DNA of 64,000 nucleotides from Chryseobacterium hagamense (GCF_007991455.1 NZ_BJYJ01000004.1:186001-250000); one strand, 5' to 3'; shown: positions 24,917 to 34,805, counted from the stretch's first letter. The notes: generated from the sequence alone by a model not told the origin. Translations and numbers: made by a program.

Positions 24917-25630
24917 ATGAAAACCATCATCTTACCCGAAAACGATCTGCTTTGGAACAGGCTCCGGCATTTTACACCGGATCATCCGGATGCAGAATTT
25001 CCTTTTTCCAGGAAACTGGCTCAGGAACAAAACTGGACCAGAAGCTTTACCCTGGAAGCCATTGAAGAATATAAGAAATTCATCTATCTGTGCTGTGTAC
25101 TGCCCAACGGCGCTTCTCCCAGTGAAATCGTCGATAAGGTCTGGCATCTGCATCTTACATATACTCAGAATTACTGGGAAGAGTTCTGTCCGGATATCCT
25201 GCAGCGGAAACTGCATCATCATCCGTCACCGGGAGGCAGAAATGAAGCTGGAAAGCACAGAAAATGGTTTGCGGAAACGCTGGAAAATTATCGTAAAGTC
25301 TTCGGAGAAATGCCGCCGGAAGAAATCTGGCTCACGAAAAATGCAGGAAAACCTTTTAGGTTTTTTAAAAAATATTTTCGTTTCCTGGCGTTGTTACCGC
25401 TGCTGTTGACGGTAATTTCCTGCTCGGGGGAAGGCAGCATGGCTTTTACCGGAATTTTTTTCATTATCATCATATGGGGCATTATCAGATCATCTAAAGC
25501 AAATAATAAAGACAATGATTCTGACGGAAGTTCCTGTTTTTCGGGAATCTGCGGGGGAAATGATTCCTCCGGTTCCGGACATTCCTGCGGAAGCAGTTGC
25601 GGAGGTTGCGGAGGATGTGGAGGAGATTAG
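24917..25630 (+). CDS. Membrane-anchored protein with glycine-rich-domain-like N-part and Gly/Cys tail
   Basis: 237 residues. The N-terminal part (about 35-115) has YKKFIYLCCVLPNGASPSEI and VDKVWHLHLTYTQNYWEEF, resembling the DUF1399/glycine-rich-domain family. A transmembrane segment lies at about 175-190. The last 45 residues are almost only Gly, Ser and Cys (SCGSSCGGCGGCGGD), with 8 Cys. Such tails occur in TIGR04222-type proteins. Function unknown. Confidence 0.65.
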   Translation: MKTIILPENDLLWNRLRHFTPDHPDAEFPFSRKLAQEQNWTRSFTLEAIEEYKKFIYLCCVLPNGASPSEIVDKVWHLHLTYTQNYWEEFCPDILQRKLHHHPSPGGRNEAGKHRKWFAETLENYRKVFGEMPPEEIWLTKNAGKPFRFFKKYFRFLALLPLLLTVISCSGEGSMAFTGIFFIIIIWGIIRSSKANNKDNDSDGSSCFSGICGGNDSSGSGHSCGSSCGGCGGCGGD

Positions 25631-25637
25631 TTGAAAT

Positions 25638-25825
25638 AAATTCGATGATATTCAGTTTAATTTTTCAATCAGCCAGACAGGTGAAAAAGTAAAATAGTTG
25701 GGTTGGAACTTTAAAACGGGTTTGATGCAGCAGCGGGTATTCTTGGCCATGAAAACTTCCGGTATCCGGCTTTCATCTTCGGACCTGTTTAATCCGGGTT
25801 CTTTTTGGAGTTCACGTTAATTAAT
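25638..25825 (-). repeat. Dispersed intergenic repeat, copy B
   Basis: Minus strand: TTAACGTGAACTC, then GAAGATGAAAGCCGGA, CCGGAAGTTTTC, GGCCAAG, and at the far end CTGATTGAAAAAT then CTGAATATCATCG. Best match is copy A (5984-6165). Confidence 0.6.
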
Positions 25826-25831
25826 ACAATA

Positions 25832-26209
25832 ATGAAAAGGATAATCATTCATGCAGTTCCGGTGGCCACCAGTTTGATCTGGCTCCTTCTCTCCGGCCAT
25901 CCGCTTAATCCATTTGTTTTAAAAGGCCCTGCTTTTCTGAAGTTTTATCTGATTCTCCTTATCGGATTTTATGCTTCAGCTTTTATTTTAAAAAAACATA
26001 ATGTGCACTTATCACGAATAAGCTTTTCCGGAATGGTCTTCCTTTTCATACTGGGGGCCATCAAGCTGATCAGGGGAATGGTTCTGGGAAAGCCCATAGG
26101 TTTTCTGCTATTGATCTTAATATTGGAATTTATTGTTTTACTGGTAATTAAATCAAATTATATCAACTTTAACACGAAGCAAAAATTTCCCGATGATTTT
26201 AAAAAATAA
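25832..26209 (+). CDS. Small polytopic membrane protein, unknown function
   Basis: About 125 residues from an ATG near 25832 (MKRIIIHAVPVATSL). Roughly four hydrophobic segments fill the protein (ATSLIWLLLSG, FLKFYLILLIGFYASAF, ISFSGMVFLFILGAI, IGFLLLILILEFIVLLV), ending in a short polar tail. No family recognised. A hairpin overlaps and follows the stop. Confidence 0.6.
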   Translation: MKRIIIHAVPVATSLIWLLLSGHPLNPFVLKGPAFLKFYLILLIGFYASAFILKKHNVHLSRISFSGMVFLFILGAIKLIRGMVLGKPIGFLLLILILEFIVLLVIKSNYINFNTKQKFPDDFKK

Positions 26210-26234
26210 ACCCGGAACAGATTTCCGGGTTTAG
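26207..26234 (+). terminator. Terminator hairpin
   Basis: AAACCCGGA / TTCCGGGTTT stem directly on the stop codon of the upstream gene; T-run short. Confidence 0.5.
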
Positions 26235-26275
26235 ATATGATATAACAAAACAGGCTACATAAAGATATTTTTCTT

Positions 26276-27463
26276 TTATGAAATTACCCCGCTTCCGATC
26301 AGCTCATCTTCTGTATACCAGGCTGCAAACTGGCCTTCTGCAATGGCAGACTGAGGCTCTTCGAACGCTATATAAAATCCTTCTTCAAACTGATACAACG
26401 TCGCTTTCTGCAATGGCTGGCGGTATCTGAATCTGGCCATCACTTCCATTGATTCTCCGTTTTTAAGCCTCAGGTCTTCACGAACCCAGTGAAGCTCTGA
26501 ATTGTCTATTTTTAAAGCTCTTTTCAGTAATCCCGGGAACTGATGGCCTTCTCCTACGAAAAGGATATTGTTTTCCATATCTCTGGAGATGATAAAACAG
26601 CTTTCCTTATGGCCGCCGATACCAAGTCCTTTGCTTTGTCCGATGGTGAAAAACTGGGCACCCTGATGCTTACCGATTACTTTTCCGTCGGATTTTTTAT
26701 AATTAATCTTCCGGCTCAGGTATTCCAGTTCTTTGTGTTTTGAAGAAAATTCAGGGGTTTCCTGGGCAAACAGAGGTGAATCTTTGAAAATTTCTACGAT
26801 TTCCCCTTCTTTCGGAACCAGTTGCTGTTGTAAAAATTGCGGAAGGCTTACTTTCCCGATGAAGCATAATCCCTGGGAGTCTTTTTTATCTGCTGTAACC
26901 AACCCGATTTCCTTGGCGATTTCCCTTACCTGCGGTTTCGTCAGTTCGCCGATCGGAAACAGCGCTTTAGACAACTGATCCTGGCTCAGCTGGCATAAGA
27001 AATACGACTGGTCTTTGTTGTTATCTTTTCCGGCCAGAAGATGGAAAATTTCCTTACCGCTTTCATCAGTCGTTGAATCGACTCTTGCATAATGCCCTGT
27101 AGCTACTTTATCTGCACCCAGCGACATCGCCGTTTTCAGAAAAACATCAAATTTCACTTCCCGGTTGCACAGGACATCCGGATTCGGCGTACGCCCTTTC
27201 TGATATTCGTCGAACATGTAGTCCACGATTCTTTCTTTGTAAAGATCGCTCATATCGATCACCTGGAAAGGGATCCCAAGCTTTTGGGCAACCATCAGCG
27301 CATCATTGCTGTCCTCGATCCACGGGCATTCGTCTTCCAGGGTTACGGAAGCATCGTTCCAGTTCCTCATAAACAAAGCCACCACTTCATGGCCCTGCTG
27401 CTGCAACAGATAGGCTGTTACACTTGAGTCTACACCTCCGGAGAGGCCTACTACTACTTTCAT
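26276..27463 (-). CDS. mnmA: tRNA-specific 2-thiouridylase MnmA
   Basis: Transfers sulfur to U34 of Lys, Glu and Gln tRNAs using ATP. The 395-residue length is normal for Bacteroidota. The N-terminal PP-loop has SGGVDSS (8-14); the catalytic cysteines are Cys99 ([12 protein letters not shown]) and Cys200 (DSQGLCFIG). The central [11 protein letters not shown] tRNA-binding loop and a C-terminal beta-barrel are present. Single-gene unit. Confidence 0.95.
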   Translation of the reverse strand: MKVVVGLSGGVDSSVTAYLLQQQGHEVVALFMRNWNDASVTLEDECPWIEDSNDALMVAQKLGIPFQVIDMSDLYKERIVDYMFDEYQKGRTPNPDVLCNREVKFDVFLKTAMSLGADKVATGHYARVDSTTDESGKEIFHLLAGKDNNKDQSYFLCQLSQDQLSKALFPIGELTKPQVREIAKEIGLVTADKKDSQGLCFIGKVSLPQFLQQQLVPKEGEIVEIFKDSPLFAQETPEFSSKHKELEYLSRKINYKKSDGKVIGKHQGAQFFTIGQSKGLGIGGHKESCFIISRDMENNILFVGEGHQFPGLLKRALKIDNSELHWVREDLRLKNGESMEVMARFRYRQPLQKATLYQFEEGFYIAFEEPQSAIAEGQFAAWYTEDELIGSGVIS

Positions 27464-27577
27464 TGTATTTCAATTTTACGAAACTCTTAACGGGAGTTCT
27501 TAGTTTGACGCTGCAAAAGTACAATTAAAAAGATTCGCAAAAAAATGATAATTTAGACATCGATAAAAACAATGTCT

Positions 27578-28105
27578 ATGAAAAAGCTTATGATCTCTCT
27601 ATCTATCCTGTTTTCAGGTTTTATATTTTCTCAGGAGGTTATGGAAACTCCGGTGCAGAATAACAGCCGCTGGACTTTCGGAGGCGGGGTCGGCTTCGGC
27701 TTCGGAAGCAACAGTTACTTCAATCTTTCGGCAGCGCCAAGGGTCGGGTATATGCTGACCAACGATCTTGAAGGCGGGGTATTGGGAAGTGTCTCCTGGC
27801 AGAAATCCAATGCCTATAGCTCAACGATGTTCGGCGTTGGGCCGTTTCTGAATTATTATATCGCCAGAACATTTTTTATAAGTGCCAATTATCAGCATTA
27901 TTTTATCAATTATAAAGATAAAATTTATGATTTTAATGCCAAGACCAATGAAGATGCACTGTATCTGGGCGGAGGCTATATGCAGAGAATCGGAAATAAT
28001 TCTTATCTGCAGTTAGGCTTGATGTACAATGTATTATGGAAAGAGAATTCAAGTATTTTTTCAAGCGGACTGGCTCCCAGCATCGGGTTTGTTGTGGGGC
28101 TGTAA
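27578..28105 (+). CDS. Outer-membrane beta-barrel protein
   Basis: 175 residues from ATG 27578 (an ATG at 27572 would add two residues). Signal peptide (MKKLMISLSILFSGFIFSQ), then alternating short strands (WTFGGGVGFGFGSNSYFNL, AAPRVGYMLTNDLEGGVLG) and a C-terminal SGLAPSIGFVVGL, as in OmpW/OMP_b-brl porin-like barrels. Function unknown. Confidence 0.75.
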   Translation: MKKLMISLSILFSGFIFSQEVMETPVQNNSRWTFGGGVGFGFGSNSYFNLSAAPRVGYMLTNDLEGGVLGSVSWQKSNAYSSTMFGVGPFLNYYIARTFFISANYQHYFINYKDKIYDFNAKTNEDALYLGGGYMQRIGNNSYLQLGLMYNVLWKENSSIFSSGLAPSIGFVVGL

Positions 28106-28108
28106 TAA

Positions 28109-28141
28109 AAAATTCCCGGATCAGATTTTCCGGGAATTTCT
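28109..28141 (+). terminator. Terminator hairpin
   Basis: AAATTCCCGGA / TCCGGGAATTT stem three bases after the stop, between convergent genes. Confidence 0.7.
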
Positions 28142-28166
28142 AATGGTAAATACCTGTTTCTTTGCA

Positions 28167-28727
28167 TTAAAAAAAAACGATCCAGGTATTGCCGCCAAAC
28201 GTAAACAATGAACCGTTGAACGGTGTTGAAGGATTGGGGCTTGATACATTTACCGTACTTGGATTTGTACCACATCCGATATTCATAGTATATCCGCCAG
28301 CTGTACCACCTCCAGGTACACTTGTACTGAATTTTATACCTGTCCAGGTGGTAACGTTACTAAAGATAACAGGGATTTGCTGAGGAGGATTTGCTCCCAG
28401 GTTATAATGGGTTCCGTTAAACATCCATCCGTCGATCAGAGGAGTATTGGGATAAGCCGGATTAAATGTATTCGATAAATTGACATTTCCATCGTAATAG
28501 GCTTCAACAGCTGTAACTCCGGGATTCGGAGAAGCCGGTAAAACCGGTACGGTACCAACAAAAAGCTTGGATTCGATCAGGGGGGTACAGCCTGTACTTG
28601 GACTGCCGAGATTCGATTTCCAGATGGTATATTCAATATTATAAGGAGACAGGTTCTGTATGTATAAAGCCTGGGCAAAAGTGCAATAAGACATCAATCC
28701 TGCAGCGAGCAATAAAAGCTTTTTCAT
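28167..28727 (-). CDS. Exported protein of unknown function
   Basis: 186 residues with a signal peptide (MKKLLLLAAGLMSYCTFAQA). The mature part is rich in Asn, Pro, Gly and Thr (VPVLPASPNPGVTAVEAYY, PGGGTAGGYTMNIGCGTNP), probably a beta fold, ending NTWIVFF. The stop is near the plus-strand terminator. It follows the 28732 lipoprotein gene by four bases, so the two are likely co-transcribed. Confidence 0.65.
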   Translation of the reverse strand: MKKLLLLAAGLMSYCTFAQALYIQNLSPYNIEYTIWKSNLGSPSTGCTPLIESKLFVGTVPVLPASPNPGVTAVEAYYDGNVNLSNTFNPAYPNTPLIDGWMFNGTHYNLGANPPQQIPVIFSNVTTWTGIKFSTSVPGGGTAGGYTMNIGCGTNPSTVNVSSPNPSTPFNGSLFTFGGNTWIVFF

Positions 28728-28731
28728 AGGT

Positions 28732-29112
28732 TTAGTTTTGGGATTTGTAGTTTTGATTCATCTGTCTGTTGTAGTCTCCATAAACTTTTACAGCCCATTT
28801 CAGGATTTTTTCTCTGTCATTTGCCGTTTGGCGTTCGATTTCAGCCATGCTGATGCCTGAAGAGACAATAAGTCCCTTAGCAGCAGGAATCAGAAGATCC
28901 TTTTTTTCATCACTGAGTTCTGCCGAAGTTCTGGGCTGTGAAGGATCTGGTTCTTTCATCATGGCCACCTTTCTTATGGCAGCATTGAATTTTCCTACAG
29001 CCTCAGATTGGCTAATCTGGGTAGCAGCGGTACTGGCTGTCGTTTCATTGGTACATGAAAAAATGGTAAGCAATGGAACGGCCATCACCAAAAGCATTTT
29101 GTTGATTTTCAT
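28732..29112 (-). CDS. Small lipoprotein, unknown function
   Basis: 126 residues. Lipoprotein signal ends LLTIFSC (Cys20). The mature protein is mostly helical (EAVGKFNAAIRKVAMM, SDEKKDLLIPAAKGLIV, MAEIERQTANDREKILKWAV). No family recognised. Upstream gene of a two-gene unit with 28167. Confidence 0.65.
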   Translation of the reverse strand: MKINKMLLVMAVPLLTIFSCTNETTASTAATQISQSEAVGKFNAAIRKVAMMKEPDPSQPRTSAELSDEKKDLLIPAAKGLIVSSGISMAEIERQTANDREKILKWAVKVYGDYNRQMNQNYKSQN

Positions 29113-29200
29113 ATTAATTAATTTTGTCCGGTAAAATTAATCAATTTTATCAATTAATCATTATTTAGTGAATAAAATGCAATTTTTGTGGTACCTACAT

Positions 29201-29235
29201 AAAAAAGCACCGGGAAACTTCCCGGTGCTTTTCAT
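29201..29235 (-). terminator. Terminator of clpC (bidirectional hairpin)
   Basis: AAAGCACCGGGAA / TTCCCGGTGCTTT perfect stem with a CTT-type loop and A/T runs on both sides. Confidence 0.8.
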
Positions 29236-29252
29236 ATGATTAAATTATTTAT

Positions 29253-31787
29253 TTATGACTGAGATTTTTCAGCAGCCGATTTTTTTGGCTTCGAGCTCTT
29301 TCCGGCTAATCCGTCTTTGGCTTCGTTCAGATCGAGAACCACGGTTTCTCCTTCAGATAATTGTTTGTTTACCAGCATCTCAGCTAATAAATCTTCAATA
29401 TACTTCTGGATTGCCCGTTTCAATGGTCTTGCCCCGAAATCTTTATCCCATCCTTTATCTGAAATGAAATCTTTGGCTTCATCGGTCAATTCAACTTTAT
29501 AGCCTAATTTTTCAAGTCTGCTGTACAGCTTGTTCAGCTCAAGATCAATAATTCTCTTGATATCATCTTTTTCAAGGGAATTAAAGATTACGATATCGTC
29601 AATCCTGTTCAGGAATTCCGGTGAGAATGCTTTTTTAAGGGCATTTTCAATAGTACTTCTCGCTCTTGAATCCGAAGTGGATTTTTTCGCAGAAGTTCCG
29701 AATCCTACACCGTCACCGAAATCTTTTAGATCTCTTGTACCGATGTTGGAAGTAAGAATAATGATCGTGTTTCTGAAATCGATTTTTCTTCCTAAACTAT
29801 CGGTCACATGTCCTTCATCCAGAATCTGCAGCAGAATATTGAATACATCAGGATGCGCTTTTTCAATCTCATCCAGAAGAACCACTGCATAAGGTTTTCT
29901 TCGTACGGCTTCCGTCAGCTGACCCCCTTCTTCATACCCAACATATCCCGGAGGTGCACCCACCAATCTGGAAACAGCAAATTTCTCCATGTATTCACTC
30001 ATATCAATCCTGATCAACGATTCATCAGACTCGAATAACTCTCTTGCCATTACCTTTGCCAGCTCGGTTTTACCCACTCCTGTTGTTCCCAGGAAGATGA
30101 AAGTACCGATCGGGCGGTTCGGATCTTTAAGACCGGCTCTGTTTCTCTGGATGGCTTTCACTACTTTCTTAACGGCATCTTCCTGTCCAATAACTTTTCC
30201 ATTCAGATGGCTGTCCATACCGGCCAGTTTATCCAGCTCGTTTTTGCCCACTTTCGTTACAGGAACACCACTCATCATCGAAACTACTTCCGCAACATTC
30301 TCCTCGCTTACGGTTTCTTTTTTCTCCTTTACATCCTTATCCCATTTCTCCTGGGCAGAATTCAGCTCCATCTGAAGTCTTTCCTCCTCATCTTTCAGCT
30401 TTCTGGCTTCAAGATAATCCTGAGCTTTCACAGCTTTCTGCTTCAGTTCCTTGATGTCTTCAATTTTCTTCTCAAAATCGATAATCTCAGTAGGAACCTT
30501 CATGTTTTTGATATATACACGGGATCCTGCTTCGTCCATTGCGTCAATCGCTTTGTCCGGTAAGAAACGGTCTGTAATATATCTTGAAGTTAAATTCACA
30601 CATGCAGCAATGGCTTCATCCGTATAAACCACATTGTGATGCTCTTCGTATTTATCTTTGATCTGATTCAGGATCTGGATGGTTTCATCAATGGAAGTCG
30701 GTTCTACCATAACTTTCTGGAATCTTCTTTCCAGAGCACCGTCCTTCTCAATGTATTGACGGTATTCGTCCAGCGTCGTTGCTCCGATGCATTGGATTTC
30801 CCCTCTGGCCAAAGCAGGCTTGAACATATTCGATGCGTCAAGGCTTCCTGTTGAACTTCCTGCTCCTACAATGGTATGAAGCTCATCGATAAACAAAATA
30901 ACATCTCTGTTTTTCTCCAGCTCCGTCATGATGGCCTTCATTCTTTCCTCAAACTGTCCACGGTATTTGGTTCCGGCTACCAGACTGGCAAGATCCAGAG
31001 TAATTACTCTTTTTCCAAAAAGAACCCGTGACACTTTTTTCTGCTGAATTCTCAGAGCTAGTCCTTCTGCGATAGCCGATTTACCTACACCCGGCTCCCC
31101 GATAAGAAGCGGATTGTTTTTCTTTCTTCGGGACAAAATCTGGGAAACCCTTTCAATTTCTTTTTCACGCCCGATTACAGGGTCCAATTTCCCGTCTCTG
31201 GCGAGTGAAGTAAGGTCCCTTCCGAAATTATCCAGCGTAGGGGTTTTGCTTTTGGCAGAACCCAGATTGCCTGTTGGCTTTCTCATCTGCTCAAAATCCT
31301 CTCTTTCATCATCGTCATCGTAGGCACTCATCTGAGGCGCCTGCCCGGAATTTTTGAGCATGGTCTGATATTCTTTTGAAACGCCTTCATAGTCAACGTC
31401 ATAAGCTCCTAAGATATTGGAAGTAGGATCCTCATATTTGTAGAGAATGCCTAAAAGCAAATGAACGGTATTGATTTCGTTGCTTTTATATTGCCGGCAT
31501 TCAAGTTCGGCACGCTTAACGGCATGGTCTGCCATTTTCGTGAAAGAAATATTGGAAACCTCCTCAGAAATAGGATTTAGACTTGCTGTATTTAAAGTTT
31601 CAATTTTTCTTCTGATTTGGGTTAGATCCGCATTAAGGTTTTGAAGGATTTCTTTTGCAGAGTTTTCTGTTTTTATAATACCTAAAAGTAGATGTTCTGT
31701 ATTAAGAAATTCACTTTTGAGCCTTTTCGCTTCGCTCTTGCTTTGTTTGAACACCTGGCTCAAACCTTGTGAAAACTTATAATCCAT
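29253..31787 (-). CDS. clpC: ClpC-type AAA+ chaperone of the Clp protease
   Basis: Hexameric ATP-dependent unfoldase that feeds ClpP. 844 residues from the ATG at 31787 (family start MDYKFSQGLSQVF; an ATG four codons upstream is less likely). Two Clp_N repeats (about 5-145), first AAA+ domain with GEPGVGKSA and DELHTIVGAG, a coiled-coil middle domain (EKKIEDIKELKQKAVKAQ), second AAA+ with GTTGVGKTE, DEIEKAHPDV and a C-terminal D2-small domain, ending in a Lys/Ser-rich tail. Single-gene unit. Confidence 0.93.
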   Translation of the reverse strand: MDYKFSQGLSQVFKQSKSEAKRLKSEFLNTEHLLLGIIKTENSAKEILQNLNADLTQIRRKIETLNTASLNPISEEVSNISFTKMADHAVKRAELECRQYKSNEINTVHLLLGILYKYEDPTSNILGAYDVDYEGVSKEYQTMLKNSGQAPQMSAYDDDDEREDFEQMRKPTGNLGSAKSKTPTLDNFGRDLTSLARDGKLDPVIGREKEIERVSQILSRRKKNNPLLIGEPGVGKSAIAEGLALRIQQKKVSRVLFGKRVITLDLASLVAGTKYRGQFEERMKAIMTELEKNRDVILFIDELHTIVGAGSSTGSLDASNMFKPALARGEIQCIGATTLDEYRQYIEKDGALERRFQKVMVEPTSIDETIQILNQIKDKYEEHHNVVYTDEAIAACVNLTSRYITDRFLPDKAIDAMDEAGSRVYIKNMKVPTEIIDFEKKIEDIKELKQKAVKAQDYLEARKLKDEEERLQMELNSAQEKWDKDVKEKKETVSEENVAEVVSMMSGVPVTKVGKNELDKLAGMDSHLNGKVIGQEDAVKKVVKAIQRNRAGLKDPNRPIGTFIFLGTTGVGKTELAKVMARELFESDESLIRIDMSEYMEKFAVSRLVGAPPGYVGYEEGGQLTEAVRRKPYAVVLLDEIEKAHPDVFNILLQILDEGHVTDSLGRKIDFRNTIIILTSNIGTRDLKDFGDGVGFGTSAKKSTSDSRARSTIENALKKAFSPEFLNRIDDIVIFNSLEKDDIKRIIDLELNKLYSRLEKLGYKVELTDEAKDFISDKGWDKDFGARPLKRAIQKYIEDLLAEMLVNKQLSEGETVVLDLNEAKDGLAGKSSKPKKSAAEKSQS

Positions 31788-31939
31788 AATATATCTCATT
31801 AGAATAAAGGCAACATTGCCGTTTATTCATTATCTAAATTACAAATATTTTACCAAAAACCAATAAATGACTTTATGGCAGAAAAAATTTTATTATCTTA
31901 TTGGAAATGATTAAGTTTGTTGTGCTTTAAAAATTTCCC

Positions 31940-32164
31940 ATGATTCCCGAAATTGCCACTTATATAGGATATTCCGCATCATTGTTTATTGTATTGAGCT
32001 TTATACTGAAAGACATCCGGAAAATAAGGATCGTAAACATGATCGGCTGTATCTGTTTTGTCATTTACGGAATCTTCAGCGGGATGCTTTGGCCGGTCAT
32101 CATCCCGAACGGTCTAATCTGTTTTATCCAGATCTACCACCTGCTGGCGGATAAAAGAAAATAA
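31940..32164 (+). CDS. Small inner-membrane protein (YgjV-like)
   Basis: 74 residues with three hydrophobic segments (IGYSASLFIVLSFIL, IRIVNMIGCICFVIYGIF, WPVIIPNGLICFIQIYH). The pattern LSFILKDIRKIRIVNMIGC resembles YgjV/MtN3-half-type proteins. Its TAA overlaps the ATG of the next gene, so the two are coupled. Confidence 0.65.
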   Translation: MIPEIATYIGYSASLFIVLSFILKDIRKIRIVNMIGCICFVIYGIFSGMLWPVIIPNGLICFIQIYHLLADKRK

Positions 32165-33270
32165 TGCAGCGGAAAAAGACCATTATTTCTGCTTTCAGCA
32201 ATCTATATACCGATCAGCGTATCGAAAAAGTGTGCCGGACTTTACATGAAAACGGGTATGAGATTGAGCTGATCGGCAACACCTGGAACGGTGCTGAAAA
32301 AATGTCACGGCCTTATCCTTTTACAAGAATCCCCCTGGTTTCTAAAAGTTTAAAGACGGCTTATTTTGAATTCAACTGGAAATTATACGGGGAATTGAAA
32401 CGGAAAGCGGATCAGGATACCATTCTGTATGCCAATGACCTGGATGCTTTGCTTCCCAATTCTATTCTAGCTGAAAAATTAAGGATTCCATTGATCTTCG
32501 ACAGTCATGAAATTTTTTCTGAAATGCCGGCGATCCAGGGCAGAATGTCGCAGAAACTGTGGCGTTATCTCGAAAGAAAACTGGTTCCCGGACAGCCGTT
32601 GATGATTACAGCCAGCACAGGATATGCCCGTTGGTTTAGAAAAAAATACGGGGTTGATCCCGTAGTTATTCAGAACGCGCCGAGAAGATTGGATTTCAGC
32701 CGTCATATTCCCGACAATCAGCCCAAAATTATCCTGTACCAGGGAGCCATCAATCCGTTTCGCGGCATCGACAAGGCCATTCTTGCAATGAAACATCTGG
32801 AGAATGCTGTTTTTAAAATAGCAGGGGACGGCCCGGTGAAAAAGGAATATGAACTCCTTGTTTCAAGAGAAAATTTACAGCATAAAGTTGAATTTCTGGG
32901 TAAGCTGCTGCCGGAAGATCTCCGAAAAGTAACCCTTAATGCCGACTGCGGGATGAGCATTGAAGAGAATGGGGGAGAGAGCTACTATTATTCCTTACCG
33001 AATAAAGTCCTGGATGCTATTCAGGCACGCGTGCCGGTCATTCTGTCAAATCTTCCTGAAATGCAGAATATTAAGCGACAATTTGACATTGGTGAAATCA
33101 TCAGCAGCCATCAGCCGGAGGATATTGCAAAGGCTATTCAAACGGTTTTACGTAAAGGAAGAATGAATTACCAGACTGAACTTGAAAAAGCTGCAGGCCT
33201 CTTTTGCTGGGAAAATGAAGAAAAGAAGCTGCTCGGAGTTTTTGAGAAAGCATCAGGTATTCGGATCTGA
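32164..33270 (+). CDS. Glycosyltransferase, GT4-like
   Basis: 368 residues, GT-B fold. N-domain starts ISAFSNLYTDQRIEKVCRTL; the donor-binding C-domain has ILYQGAINPFRGIDKAILAM, FKIAGDGPVKKEYE, VEFLGKLLPEDLRK and NGGESYYYSLPNKVLDAI, the GT4 E-x7-E region. Probably adds a sugar to a surface polysaccharide or lipid; acceptor unknown. Overlaps the upstream gene by one base. Confidence 0.85.
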   Translation: MQRKKTIISAFSNLYTDQRIEKVCRTLHENGYEIELIGNTWNGAEKMSRPYPFTRIPLVSKSLKTAYFEFNWKLYGELKRKADQDTILYANDLDALLPNSILAEKLRIPLIFDSHEIFSEMPAIQGRMSQKLWRYLERKLVPGQPLMITASTGYARWFRKKYGVDPVVIQNAPRRLDFSRHIPDNQPKIILYQGAINPFRGIDKAILAMKHLENAVFKIAGDGPVKKEYELLVSRENLQHKVEFLGKLLPEDLRKVTLNADCGMSIEENGGESYYYSLPNKVLDAIQARVPVILSNLPEMQNIKRQFDIGEIISSHQPEDIAKAIQTVLRKGRMNYQTELEKAAGLFCWENEEKKLLGVFEKASGIRI

Positions 33271-33348
33271 ACCTAATTATTTCCAGGGTTGCCCGATTAC
33301 ATTATCTTTTTTAAATTGGCTATCTTTGCCGTAAGAAATTAGTTTAAC

Positions 33349-33768
33349 ATGACCATTAAAGAAAAACAGCAGGAAATCATCGATGAATTTGCGTTTCTTG
33401 AAGATTGGGAGCAGAAGTATGAATATATTATCGATCTTGGAAAAGAACTGAAAGGTTTGCCGGAAGATAAGAAAACGGATGACAACCTCATCAAAGGCTG
33501 CCAGAGCAAAGTCTGGATCGACGCTGAATTCAGGGATGGAAATTTATTTTTCAATGCCGATTCCGACGGGATTCTGCCGAAAGGAATCGTATCACTGCTG
33601 GTAAGCATTTACAGCGGGCATTCCACCCAGGAAATTTTAGATTCCGATTTTGATTTTATTTCCGAGATCGGATTGCAGGAATTCCTTTCCCCTTCAAGGG
33701 CCAACGGATTGATGGCCATGACCAAACAAATCAAGTTCTACGCAGTAGCCTATCAATTGAAAGCTTAG
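33349..33768 (+). CDS. SufE-family sulfur acceptor
   Basis: 139-residue cytoplasmic protein that accepts persulfide from SufS for Fe-S cluster assembly. The sulfur-carrying Cys51 is in LIKGCQSKVW; FLEDWEQKYEYIIDLGKEL and LVSIYSGHSTQEILD are family motifs. A TATCTTTG -7 element (33321-33328) precedes it. The other suf genes are not in this window. Confidence 0.92.
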   Translation: MTIKEKQQEIIDEFAFLEDWEQKYEYIIDLGKELKGLPEDKKTDDNLIKGCQSKVWIDAEFRDGNLFFNADSDGILPKGIVSLLVSIYSGHSTQEILDSDFDFISEIGLQEFLSPSRANGLMAMTKQIKFYAVAYQLKA

Positions 33769-33770
33769 TT

Positions 33771-34739
33771 TTGACACGGATTTTAGCATATCGTTTTTCT
33801 GCATTCGGTGATGTTGCCATGACCGCACCGGTTTTCCGCGAGTTTCTGGAACAGAATCCTGAGGTGGAAATTATCATGGTTTCCAGAAAGAACTTTGAAG
33901 GCTTGTTTGAGGATATTCCGAATATTATCTTTAAAGGAGTGAATCTTGATGACTACAAAGGCTTCTTCGGATTAAACAGGCTGGCCAATGAACTGATCAG
34001 GGAATTTAAACCCGATATCATTGCCAATCTGCATGATGTGATCCGGACCAAGGTGCTGGACCGGATTTACCGGCGAAAAGGACTTAAAGTATTTAAAATC
34101 AATAAAGGGAAAGAAGAAAAAGAGAATCTGACCGATGTCTGGAACCTGAATAAAGTCCAGCTGAGAAAAACGGTGGAGCGCTATGCCGATGTTTTCCGCG
34201 AAATGGGTTATCATGTCGAACTTTCACACCGGTTACGACCTGTACCGGGTGAAAAATCAGGAATCGGATTTGCACCTTTTGCCCAGCACCGAGGGAAAAT
34301 GCTTCCGCTTGAAAAATCGTATGAGCTGGTGCGGATTTTAGCCCGGAAACATCCCGTTTACTTTTTCGGGGGAGGAAAAGCCGAAACGGAAACCCTGGAA
34401 AAATGGGAGCAGGAAATCCCGAATACCTTCAGCCTGGCCGGAAAGCTGAGCCTTACCGAAGAACTGAACAAGATTGCCGGACTGGAGCTCATGATTTCCA
34501 TGGATTCCGCCAATATGCACCTGGCAAGCCTGATGGGAACCCGATGTGTTTCCATCTGGGGGCAGACCCATCCGTATGCCGGATTCTTAGGTTTCGGACA
34601 AAGCGAAGATGATGTGGTGCAGATCAAAGACCTCACCTGCAGGCCATGTTCCGTTTTCGGGGACAAAGAATGCTATCGGGGAGACTGGGCTTGCCTGGAA
34701 GAACTGAGTGTGCAGAAAATTGCAGAAAAGATTTTATAA
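33771..34739 (+). CDS. GT9-family glycosyltransferase (heptosyltransferase-like)
   Basis: 322 residues from a TTG three bases after the sufE stop; no better start exists before the conserved ILAYRFSAFGDVAMTAPVF. GT-B fold with the ADP-heptose binding GFAPFAQHRGKMLP, GGGKAETETLE and SMDSANMHLASLMGTRCVSI. The C-terminus has CRPCSVFGDKECYRGDWAC. In Bacteroidota such enzymes build lipooligosaccharide core; the exact sugar is unclear. Confidence 0.85.
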   Translation: MTRILAYRFSAFGDVAMTAPVFREFLEQNPEVEIIMVSRKNFEGLFEDIPNIIFKGVNLDDYKGFFGLNRLANELIREFKPDIIANLHDVIRTKVLDRIYRRKGLKVFKINKGKEEKENLTDVWNLNKVQLRKTVERYADVFREMGYHVELSHRLRPVPGEKSGIGFAPFAQHRGKMLPLEKSYELVRILARKHPVYFFGGGKAETETLEKWEQEIPNTFSLAGKLSLTEELNKIAGLELMISMDSANMHLASLMGTRCVSIWGQTHPYAGFLGFGQSEDDVVQIKDLTCRPCSVFGDKECYRGDWACLEELSVQKIAEKIL

Positions 34740-34741
34740 AT

Positions 34742-34773
34742 ACAGCCTCTCATTTTGGGAGGCTTATTTTTTT
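34742..34773 (+). terminator. Terminator after the GT9 gene
   Basis: AGCCTCTC / GGGAGGCT stem, then a T-run, beginning three bases after the stop. Confidence 0.75.
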
Positions 34774-34805
34774 AATTCAATATTCTATTCAATAATAGCT
34801 GAAAT

